Assembly (NCBI RefSeq): GCF_013141715.1
Contig: NZ_WHOA01000247.1
Location: 38,647-102,646 of the forward strand
Direction: 5' to 3'
Length of the DNA stretch: 64,000 nt
Origin: Paenibacillus phytorum
GTDB lineage: Bacteria > Bacillota > Bacilli > Paenibacillales > NBRC-103111
This document shows positions 26,363 to 33,859 of this stretch, piece after piece. Made by a program: the position numbers and the translations under genes. The notes under the pieces are model-generated. The model was not told the origin of the DNA. It made no database searches and saw nothing but the letters and a program-made list of their open reading frames with translations. How positions within the stretch are numbered: the stretch's first letter is position 1; each line of letters starts with the position of its first letter.

Positions 26363-26842
26363 TTAGTACCCCATTTCTTTCAGTAGATTGGATAAGACAC
26401 GAAGGCGTTCTCCAATCATTTCGCCATCATCACTAAGAGCCTGAGCGAACAGCTTAATATCATTATCAATCATAGGATTTTCTGCACAAACGGATACACT
26501 CATAGCATCCCCTTGCAGCCCAATTCGGTCAATCGTCGTGTTATCAGGGTCATACAGTTTCGGGAAACGATAGGCATCCTGAAAATGCAAGCTGCTTCTG
26601 CAAATTAAAATGGCAAGGTCAATTACGCGGTGCATGGGAAGCTCTTCTGATTGACGGGACCATTTTTCCCCGGTGTATCTCCATACTTTGGCCGAGATAT
26701 CGACCTTTCCCCTATCATTCCACTGGGCCAATCCCAAGGATAGACCTTTTGCATCCGTATTTCGGGCATACCTGCCGTCAACCTGCTCATAATTTTCTGA
26801 AACGATAACAGGCTTATGTTTTAAAGTAGTTGGTATTTTCAT
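26363..26842 (-). CDS. Conserved protein of unknown function (first gene of the MoxR-VWA operon)
   Basis: 159 residues from the ATG at 26842 (GGAGAG about ten bases upstream; ATG 26860 is the alternative). Well-conserved-looking stretches are NTDAKGLSLGLAQWNDRGK, AKVWRYTGEKWSRQSEELP and HRVIDLAILICR. From memory it resembles the family now called DUF6530, but this was not checked. No membrane segment or catalytic motif is seen. Its position ahead of the ATPase and VWA genes suggests a substrate or adaptor of that ATPase. Confidence 0.7.
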   Translation of the reverse strand: MKIPTTLKHKPVIVSENYEQVDGRYARNTDAKGLSLGLAQWNDRGKVDISAKVWRYTGEKWSRQSEELPMHRVIDLAILICRSSLHFQDAYRFPKLYDPDNTTIDRIGLQGDAMSVSVCAENPMIDNDIKLFAQALSDDGEMIGERLRVLSNLLKEMGY

Positions 26843-26874
26843 TATTTCCACACTCTCCATTTTAATTTTCGCTT

Positions 26875-26909
26875 AATTACTAAATTACTAATTTACTAAA
26901 TTACTAAAT
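26875..26909. repeat. AT-rich 9-bp iterated repeat in the MoxR-VWA operon leader
   Basis: About four units of TTACTAAAT or TACTAATT follow one another. They lie about 30 bases upstream of the first gene, where a promoter or operator is expected. The gap 26843-27178 otherwise holds a terminator at 27083-27110; nothing else was seen there. Confidence 0.6.
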
Positions 26910-27082
26910 GCAAGATCATCTTACCCTACATTTCATCATCTGTCAATCCGGTTAATTGACCACAAGTTGTTCTTGCGAAGAGATATTTTCTATCACCCAC
27001 TACTAGCTTTGCCCAATGCAATTATGAACGTTGAAGTGTCTGGTGTGTCCTGCTTCGGTGCTTGGGTATTAGAAATCGCTCA

Positions 27083-27110
27083 AAAAAAAGAGAAGGCACA
27101 TTTGCCTTCC
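27083..27110 (-). terminator. Terminator downstream of the DinB gene
   Basis: Minus-strand stem GAAGGCA / TGCCTTC, followed by TCTTTTTTTTG. Confidence 0.8.
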
Positions 27111-27178
27111 CTTACTTCAAACTAAACTTACTTGTTGTTGCTTCCGCCAAGTTCTTCGTTAGATCCCGCTTCTACATG

Positions 27179-27691
27179 CTATAAAGGGTAACCTCCGCCA
27201 GGCGGCGGCCAAGCTCCGTTCAATCGGCGGAGCAAAACGATTTCTCCCAAGTGATAGGAATTGTGTGAGGCAATGTTGCGCAAAATCCCCGCTTTCGTCT
27301 CCGTCGGAAACTTTTCAAGAATTTCATCCAGTTGTGACGTTCGAGCAATTTCACAAGCTCTCTCGACTCCTTGCAAAAAAGATTGAACAATTGACTCCCA
27401 ATCCTCTTCACTCTCCGGACGTTCTACGCTAGGCCAACTGTCCATGACGTGCGAAGGCAATTCAGGCTTGCCTCCCTCAAGGTAAGTCAACAAAAATTCC
27501 TGCCAGTAGCTCATATGCTTCAATAGCTGATAAATGGTATATGGCGCACTCGCGGTACGAGTCCCTGCAAGCTCAGCATTAATATCGAGCAATGCTCTGG
27601 TTATCGGAATATGTCCGCGCTCTCCAACTAATGATTTCACAAGAGCTTCACCAAATGCTCGATTGGATTCATTCATAGACATGGCTGTCAT
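27179..27691 (-). CDS. DinB-family protein
   Basis: 170 residues from ATG 27691 (AGGAGG six bases upstream). A four-helix bundle pattern with the DinB metal-binding histidines: His in YQLLKHMSYWQEF near residue 50 and the pair in SHNSYHLGEIVLLRRL near 145. DinB-like proteins include bacillithiol- or thiol-dependent transferases and DNA-damage-induced proteins; the substrate cannot be told. It is transcribed alone, divergent from the VOC gene. Confidence 0.85.
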   Translation of the reverse strand: MTAMSMNESNRAFGEALVKSLVGERGHIPITRALLDINAELAGTRTASAPYTIYQLLKHMSYWQEFLLTYLEGGKPELPSHVMDSWPSVERPESEEDWESIVQSFLQGVERACEIARTSQLDEILEKFPTETKAGILRNIASHNSYHLGEIVLLRRLNGAWPPPGGGYPL

Positions 27692-27884
27692 CTCCAACCT
27701 CCTCCATTCATTTATTATTATGCTTGTAATTTGCTAATCTCAAATTTAATTGTTCAAAATATAATTGCATAAACTATATTATCCTAAATTTATTCAAAAT
27801 GTCAAATCGGTCAATTTTCAGTGGACATGTTGTTCCTACCGCCGAAATTCATATAATTTTTATATTTGTTCAGAAGCAGGTATA

Positions 27885-27913
27885 TTGGTTTTAGAACAGT
27901 TAAATGATACAAT
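27885..27913 (+). promoter_or_regulatory. Sigma-A-type promoter of the VOC gene
   Basis: TTGGTT, a 17-base spacer and TACAAT; the gene starts 40 bases downstream. Confidence 0.6.
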
Positions 27914-27952
27914 ATGGAAATGATAGACAATCAAACCTAAGGAGTGAAATTA

Positions 27953-28381
27953 ATGGCTATTGATGTATATCTTAATTTTAATGGAAACACTCGTGAAGTC
28001 ATTGAGTTTTACGCAGACGTATTTGGACTGGACAAGCCCCAAATCATGACCTTTGGAGATACACCACCCGACCCAACCTTCCCTCTTCCTGAGGAAGCCA
28101 AAAATTTAGTTATGCATGCACGTCTTAGCATTTCTGGAAGTACTGTAATGTTCTCCGATGTTTTCCCAGGAATGCCTTACGTTGCCGGGAACAACATTAG
28201 CCTTTCCTTAGTCAGCAAAGATATCGATGAAGTGAAGTCAGCCTTTCATAAGTTGAAAGAAGGCGGCAAAGTAGGCATGGAGCTTCAAGAAACTTTCTGG
28301 AGCAAATGCTACGGCAACTTAGAAGATAAATTCGGTATTCAATGGCAGTTTAATTATGACAATGGTGAAACGGTTTATTAA
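27953..28381 (+). CDS. VOC-family (PhnB-like) protein
   Basis: 142 residues from ATG 27953 (AAGGAG eight bases upstream). The pattern YLNFNGNTREVIEFYADVFGL at the start and DKFGIQWQFNY at the end is that of PhnB/YjdN-type glyoxalase-fold proteins, which resemble 3-demethylubiquinone methyltransferase-like proteins in databases. The metal ligands of true glyoxalases are not all kept, so activity is unknown. It is a single-gene transcript with its own promoter and terminator. Confidence 0.88.
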   Translation: MAIDVYLNFNGNTREVIEFYADVFGLDKPQIMTFGDTPPDPTFPLPEEAKNLVMHARLSISGSTVMFSDVFPGMPYVAGNNISLSLVSKDIDEVKSAFHKLKEGGKVGMELQETFWSKCYGNLEDKFGIQWQFNYDNGETVY

Positions 28382-28400
28382 TTAATCTTTTCACAATACA

Positions 28401-28455
28401 AAAAGGATATTCAATCTTTCTTTCTCAAGAAATGATTGGATATCCTTTTTTTTCA
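28401..28455. terminator. Terminator between the VOC gene and cls
   Basis: Long stem AAAGGATAT-TCAATC / GATTGG-ATATCCTTT, with nine T following on the plus strand and A-rich sequence before it, so it may also serve cls on the minus strand. Confidence 0.85.
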
Positions 28456-28471
28456 TAGATTATACCTTCGT

Positions 28472-29929
28472 TTACAATATGGGAGAAACCAATTTCGATA
28501 TGGACTCCAGAAACCGAATCCGTAAGGAACGTTTATCATATTCCTCCAACGTCAACTCCATACTGCCCTCCATATCCTTCCAGAACGTGTTTTCCAACTT
28601 CTTCGCCGTCTCCGCATGATACATCAAGGCGTTTGTCTCGAAATTAAGCCGAAGACTGCGAATATCGAAGTTGGCCGTCCCAACAGAGGCAACCTGCCCA
28701 TCGACGATGATCGTTTTCGCATGAAGAAAGCCTTGATCATATAAGTAGCATTTCACTCCAGCTCGCAGCAATTCACCTACATAATACAAGGAAGCCCAAT
28801 GAACAAACATATGATCTGCTTTCTCAGGGATCATGATTCTAACGTCAATGCCCGATAGAGCGGCAATGCGCAGCGCATTCAACATACTCTCTTCAGGGAT
28901 AAAATAAGGAGTCTGCAGGAGGATTCTGCTCTTGGCCATGTGAATCATTTTAAGGAATGTAAACACGAAATGCGGCCATGCTTCATTAGGTCCACTTGCC
29001 ACAATCTGCATAGGTACGTGTTCCAGGCTGTTGGCCTCCACCATAGTATCGGGAAAATACTCAGGCGTAACTTCCATCTGCTGCACGGATGCTAAGTTCC
29101 AGTCCAGAATAAATCTCGACTGCAAAGCGCGAACAACGCTTCCGGTCAAACGAAGGTGCGTATCTCGCCAGTAACCAAATCGCGGATCTAAACCTAGATA
29201 TTCATTACCGACGTTGAATCCCCCCATGTACCCTATCTGACCATCAATGATAACCAATTTACGATGATTGCGATAATTTACCCGATAGTTCAGAAATGGA
29301 ATTCGCGATGGGAAAAATGCTGCTTTTTGTCCGCCAGCCTTTAGGAAATTTCGAAAAAAGGACTCCTTCAAGGACCTTGAGCCAATATCGTCATATAAGA
29401 ATTTAACTTGGACACCCTGCTCTGCTTTCCTCGTGAGAGCTTCCATGACCTTGTGACCCAACGAATCATTCTTAACGATATAATACTGCATATGTATATG
29501 GGACTCAGCGGCTTCAATTTTCATTAGTAAATCACTGAATTTAGCCACACCGTCTGTGAAAATATGAACACCATTATCTTGCGTGAGGAACGCATCATTC
29601 GTTGCGACATTCAAATAAATCAAATCTCGATATTGACTTACCATCGGATCAATATAGGGCAGCGTCCCGTCGATCAGCTGTTCCCGCTGCTCTGAAATGA
29701 CGGTCTGCACTCTTTCCAGCATACGGCGGTTCCATTTATACAGCTTTCTGCGGCTCAAATTTTGTCCAAGCATCACATAGAGCAAGAAGCCGAGAATCGG
29801 AATGAATAAGAGCACCATGAGCCATGACCATGTTGCCGCCACGTTTCGACGTTCTAAGAACACAACCGTTATGGCGAGTAAAATATTGATCACAAAGACG
29901 ACAGTTAGTACATGCGATATCCAGTCCAT
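28472..29929 (-). CDS. cls: Cardiolipin synthase
   Basis: 485 residues from the ATG at 29929 (GGAG seven bases upstream; ATG 29947 in frame has none). Two N-terminal membrane helices with the PLDc_N motif, then two HKD phospholipase-D motifs: HRKLVIIDGQIGYMGGFN and HAKTIIVDGQVASVGTANFD. It joins two phosphatidylglycerol molecules into cardiolipin at the membrane. Length and order agree with ClsA-type enzymes of bacilli. Confidence 0.93.
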   Translation of the reverse strand: MDWISHVLTVVFVINILLAITVVFLERRNVAATWSWLMVLLFIPILGFLLYVMLGQNLSRRKLYKWNRRMLERVQTVISEQREQLIDGTLPYIDPMVSQYRDLIYLNVATNDAFLTQDNGVHIFTDGVAKFSDLLMKIEAAESHIHMQYYIVKNDSLGHKVMEALTRKAEQGVQVKFLYDDIGSRSLKESFFRNFLKAGGQKAAFFPSRIPFLNYRVNYRNHRKLVIIDGQIGYMGGFNVGNEYLGLDPRFGYWRDTHLRLTGSVVRALQSRFILDWNLASVQQMEVTPEYFPDTMVEANSLEHVPMQIVASGPNEAWPHFVFTFLKMIHMAKSRILLQTPYFIPEESMLNALRIAALSGIDVRIMIPEKADHMFVHWASLYYVGELLRAGVKCYLYDQGFLHAKTIIVDGQVASVGTANFDIRSLRLNFETNALMYHAETAKKLENTFWKDMEGSMELTLEEYDKRSLRIRFLESISKLVSPIL

Positions 29930-29993
29930 AACACCACTCCAAACCATTTATATATCAACTCATCGCTATTATACCTGAATTTCGACAGATTAG

Positions 29994-30029
29994 GAAAAGA
30001 CCCCCTATTCACAAAGTGAATAAGAGGTC
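29994..30029 (-). terminator. Terminator of the glgBCDA operon
   Basis: Minus-strand stem GACCTCTTATTCAC / GTGAATAGGGGGTC with a three-base loop, followed by TTTTCC. Confidence 0.85.
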
Positions 30030-30097
30030 ATTTGACAAGCTACCCTTTATGCTATACCGACACGATCAGGGATAAAATGAAGAGGAATTAGACAGAA

Positions 30098-30134
30098 GAG
30101 ACTGGAAGCAAAATGCCTCCAGTCTCCTTTTTTT
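30098..30134 (+). terminator. Plus-strand terminator touching the glgA stop
   Basis: Perfect stem GAGACTGGA / TCCAGTCTC followed by CCTTTTTTT on the plus strand, ending within the glgA stop codon. No plus-strand gene lies just upstream; it may block antisense transcription into the glg operon. Confidence 0.6.
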
Positions 30135-31572
30135 AAGCGTTGTTAGTAACCATTACTTTATAAAGTGCGATATACTGCTGGGCTGACTTTTTCCAGCTGA
30201 AATCGCCTTTTTTCATATTTTGCTGAATTTTCAACCATGACTCTCTATCATTCTTGTAGAAAAACACAGCACGGCGAATGATATGCAGCATGTCATGCGC
30301 ATTATAGTTGCTAAATGTGAATCCGGTACCCTCACCCGTGAACTCATTATAAGGCTGCACGGTATCTTTCAGTCCGCCAGTTTCTCTAACAATGGGTACA
30401 GATCGATAACGTAGTGCTATCAACTGCCCAATCCCACAAGGCTCGAACTGTGACGGCATCAAGAATAAGTCAGAAGCGGCATAGATTTGATGTGCAAGAG
30501 ATTCATCGAAGTAGATTTGAGCAGATACCTTATCGGGATGCGTTTGAGCCGCATATCGGAACATTTGTTCAAACCCATAGTCGCCTGTACCGAGAACGAC
30601 AAGTTGAATGTCCAAAGCGAGAAGCTCTGATATGACATGCTGGATGAGATCAAGTCCTTTTTGCTGCACCAAGCGAGTGACCAACGCAATCATCGGTACA
30701 TCACCATTCACAGGCAGACCCAAGCGCTCCTGAAGAGCTAGCTTATTCTGCTGTTTCTTCGGTAAGGAATCTCGATAATTCACAGCCAGATGTGGATCAG
30801 TCATTGGATCGAACACGTCGTAATCAATGCCATTCACAATGCCCGTTAACTGATCTTTGCGATGACGCAGCAGGCTGTCCAAAAATTCACCATAAAAGGG
30901 AGTTTGTATTTCCTCCGCATAGGTCTGACTTACCGTTGTTATCCGATCCGAATAGAGAAGCCCGCCTTTGAGAAAGCTTGCGCCACCATGCAATTCAAGT
31001 GCAGTTCCTGTGAAATGATCGTCTGATAAACCGAACAAATCTTTTAATAGAGATTGATCAAACACACCTTGGTATTTCAAGTTATGAACGGTAGACATTG
31101 TCTTCATCTCGCTATAGAAAGGGAGGTGTTGATAATGTGCCTTCAGCAGCACAGGAATCATACCCGTTTGCCAATCATGGCAATGAATCACATCCGGCTG
31201 GAAATCAAGTAACGGGAGCGCCTCAATAATCCCTCTGCAGAAGAACCCAAAACGCTCCGCCTCGTCTCCGTAACCATAAATGCCTGGACGCTTGAAATAA
31301 AACTCATTATCCACGAAATAAAAGGTGACTCCCTCATGCTGAAGCATCTCAATTCCGATGTATTGCTTTCTCCAACCGATGTACACATCAAATGTGGCTA
31401 CCTTCGTCATTGCTTCCCGATAAACAGCAGGGATATCGCCATACTTAGGTAAAATAACCCGCACATCCAGTCCTTGACGAGTAAGCTCTTTCGGTAAGGA
31501 GCCAATTACGTCAGCTAGACCGCCTGTTTTAATAAAAGGTACAGCCTCAGATGCAGCAAATAGTACTTTCAT
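30133..31572 (-). CDS. glgA: Glycogen synthase (ADP-glucose)
   Basis: 479 residues, the usual GlgA length. The N-terminal ADP-glucose site is KTGGLADVIGSLPKEL; further marks are HCHDWQTGM, VHNLKYQG and the C-terminal GT5 motif PSQFEPCGIGQL...ETGGLKDTV with the conserved Glu. It extends alpha-1,4-glucan chains from ADP-glucose. The start ATG follows AAAGGAG. It is the last gene of glgB-glgC-glgD-glgA, 22 bases after glgD. Confidence 0.96.
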   Translation of the reverse strand: MKVLFAASEAVPFIKTGGLADVIGSLPKELTRQGLDVRVILPKYGDIPAVYREAMTKVATFDVYIGWRKQYIGIEMLQHEGVTFYFVDNEFYFKRPGIYGYGDEAERFGFFCRGIIEALPLLDFQPDVIHCHDWQTGMIPVLLKAHYQHLPFYSEMKTMSTVHNLKYQGVFDQSLLKDLFGLSDDHFTGTALELHGGASFLKGGLLYSDRITTVSQTYAEEIQTPFYGEFLDSLLRHRKDQLTGIVNGIDYDVFDPMTDPHLAVNYRDSLPKKQQNKLALQERLGLPVNGDVPMIALVTRLVQQKGLDLIQHVISELLALDIQLVVLGTGDYGFEQMFRYAAQTHPDKVSAQIYFDESLAHQIYAASDLFLMPSQFEPCGIGQLIALRYRSVPIVRETGGLKDTVQPYNEFTGEGTGFTFSNYNAHDMLHIIRRAVFFYKNDRESWLKIQQNMKKGDFSWKKSAQQYIALYKVMVTNNA

Positions 31573-31594
31573 CTTCCTACTCCTTTTATTTGAT

Positions 31595-32704
31595 CTAGAT
31601 CACTTTCGTTTTCGCAGCAATGAATGGTGCTTTGTTATCTCCTGTTAAGACACGTCCACGACTAATGAAGACATCCTTATCCAGGATTGCGTTCTCAATG
31701 ATAACATTCTCCTCAATCTCACAGTTTTGGAGAATGATGCTGTTCTTCACGTACGCGCCTTTCCGGATTTTAACACCACGGAACAGGATACTATTTTCCA
31801 CTTTACCTTCGATGACACAGCCGTTGGCGATGAGTGCGTTTTTAGCTGCTGCGGTATCCAAGTACTTCGCTGGCGGTTCATCCTTAACCTTCGTGTAAAT
31901 CAGGTTTTTCTGGAAGAATAGCTCTCTCCAGATCGCCGGGTTAAGCAGCTGCATACTGTGCTTGTAATAGCCTTGAATCGAATTCACAATCCCTACATGG
32001 CCTTCAAATTTGTAGCCATACACACTGAGCCTATCAATGTTTTTCATAATGCCATCGCGAACCAAATGATCGTAACCTTGCGCTAAGCAAGATTCAACCA
32101 TATCCAACAGGAGCGCTTTGCTCATGATGTACATTTCCATTGAAATGTTGTTTGTGCGCAATCTGCCTGTGTGATCCTCCATGAGAGTCACTTGTCCGCT
32201 ATCCTTGACGGCTAGACGACGGAATTTCCCTTGAATATCCTCATCTGTTTGCTTATAGATAACCGTAATGTCTGCTTGTGTATCCTCATGGTAACGCACA
32301 GCGTCACGCAAATCGAGGTTGCATACCATATGGCTTCGTGAAATAATGACAAGCTCTTCTTTACCACGATAGAAATAATCTCTATGGCTATAGAACTGGT
32401 ATAAATCACCACGTGAAATGCCTGTTGGTTCATTCAGCACAGACGGGAGCACGAACAAGCCGCCACGCTTCCGATCCAAATCCCACTCTTTCCCAGAACC
32501 CAAATGATCCATGAGCGAACGATATTTATGTTGCGTGAATACAGCCACATTATCAATGTCGGAATTCACCATATTGGACAATGTAAAATCAATTAAACGA
32601 TAACGACCACCGAACGGCACGGATGCAGGGCAACGAAAGTAAGTCAGTTCCTCCAAATCATCCGGTTCATTCACTAAATTAATGACACCCATCACATGTT
32701 TCAC
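31595..32704 (-). CDS. glgD: Glucose-1-phosphate adenylyltransferase, GlgD (regulatory) subunit
   Basis: 369 residues. The nucleotidyltransferase fold is present (PFGGRYRLIDFTLSNMVNS, and a C-terminal left-handed beta-helix with hexapeptide-type repeats), but the catalytic GGxGxRL loop seen in GlgC is missing at the N-terminus (INLVNEPDDLEELTY instead). This is typical of GlgD, which has little activity of its own and raises GlgC activity in a mixed tetramer in Firmicutes. It starts six bases after the glgC stop. Confidence 0.94.
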   Translation of the reverse strand: MKHVMGVINLVNEPDDLEELTYFRCPASVPFGGRYRLIDFTLSNMVNSDIDNVAVFTQHKYRSLMDHLGSGKEWDLDRKRGGLFVLPSVLNEPTGISRGDLYQFYSHRDYFYRGKEELVIISRSHMVCNLDLRDAVRYHEDTQADITVIYKQTDEDIQGKFRRLAVKDSGQVTLMEDHTGRLRTNNISMEMYIMSKALLLDMVESCLAQGYDHLVRDGIMKNIDRLSVYGYKFEGHVGIVNSIQGYYKHSMQLLNPAIWRELFFQKNLIYTKVKDEPPAKYLDTAAAKNALIANGCVIEGKVENSILFRGVKIRKGAYVKNSIILQNCEIEENVIIENAILDKDVFISRGRVLTGDNKAPFIAAKTKVI

Positions 32705-32710
32705 TCGACA

Positions 32711-33859
32711 TCATCCCTTCTGATTGGCATTCGCTGATATCCGTTCATTGCCACCAATAAGTACAATTTCCCCTTTGCCATCTACCACAGCACCGTCTTC
32801 AACGACCGTGTTTTCGCCGATAATCGCTTTGTTAATCGTAACGTTATTACCAATTTTGGCATTAGGCATAATGACGGAGTCACGAATCTGGCTTCCTTCG
32901 CCAACCTGTACACCGAAGAACAATACCGAGTGATCGACATCTCCGAATATCGCGCAGCCTTCATTAACGAGTGAACGCTTAATATTCGCAGTTGGTGCCA
33001 CATATTGAGCCGGCTGGTAAGGATTCTGGGAGTATACCCGCCAGTCCTTATCATTTAAATTAAGCTCATTATTGTCGTCCAGCAGGTCCATGTTTGCTTC
33101 CCATAGACTATCGATCGTACCTACATCTTTCCAGTAGCCTTCAAAAGGATAAGCGAACATTCTCGCCTCATCTTTCAGCATCATTGGAATAATATCTTTC
33201 CCAAAATCTTTGCTGGAGTTAGGATTTTCCTCATCCTCGATCAGATAAGATTTCAATACGCTCCAATTAAAAATATAAATACCCATCGAAGCCAAATTAC
33301 TATTCGCTTCTTTCGGTTTTTCTGCAAATTCAATTATTTCTTGTTTGTCATTGACGCTCATGATACCGAATCGGTTCGTTTCCTCCCATTTAACTTCAAT
33401 GACAGCAATCGTTGCGTCGGCTTTCTTCTCTTTGTGGTAAGACAGCATCAGATCATAGTCCATTTTATAGATGTGATCACCCGAGATGACCAAAACATAT
33501 TCGGGATCATATTGCTCAATAAAGCCGATATTCCGATAAATGGCATTCGCGGTTCCTTTATACCAATCCCCGCCTTTTTGCTCCATGAACGGCGGCAAGA
33601 CCGTCACACCACCATATTTGCGGTCAAGGTCCCATGAACTTCCAATCCCAATGTAAGTATTGAGTACGAGAGGTTGATACTGGGTTAGGACACCAACTGT
33701 GTCGATCCCTGAATTCGTGCAATTGCTGAGGGTAAAATCAATGATACGATACTTCCCGCCAAAATGAACGGCTGGCTTGGCTAAATTGTTCGTCAGAACG
33801 CCTAATCTTCGTCCTTCTCCTCCAGCGAGGAGCATGGCAACACATTCTTTACTGCGCAT
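32711..33859 (-). CDS. glgC: Glucose-1-phosphate adenylyltransferase, catalytic subunit
   Basis: 382 residues. The catalytic loop LLAGGEGRRLGVLTNNLAKPA opens the protein in order with FGGKYRIIDFTLSN; the substrate site VISGDHIYKMDY and EFAEKP follow, and the C-terminal beta-helix ends the chain. It makes ADP-glucose from ATP and glucose-1-phosphate. The SD AAGGGGG lies inside the end of glgB, and the first 58 bases overlap glgB in another frame. Confidence 0.96.
   Translation of the reverse strand: MRSKECVAMLLAGGEGRRLGVLTNNLAKPAVHFGGKYRIIDFTLSNCTNSGIDTVGVLTQYQPLVLNTYIGIGSSWDLDRKYGGVTVLPPFMEQKGGDWYKGTANAIYRNIGFIEQYDPEYVLVISGDHIYKMDYDLMLSYHKEKKADATIAVIEVKWEETNRFGIMSVNDKQEIIEFAEKPKEANSNLASMGIYIFNWSVLKSYLIEDEENPNSSKDFGKDIIPMMLKDEARMFAYPFEGYWKDVGTIDSLWEANMDLLDDNNELNLNDKDWRVYSQNPYQPAQYVAPTANIKRSLVNEGCAIFGDVDHSVLFFGVQVGEGSQIRDSVIMPNAKIGNNVTINKAIIGENTVVEDGAVVDGKGEIVLIGGNERISANANQKG

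Noticed and set aside
27121..27176. Open stretch after DinB encoding a Glu/Gly/Ser/Asn-rich tail, recalling small spore proteins
   Set aside because: Only about 15 codons with no start or SD.
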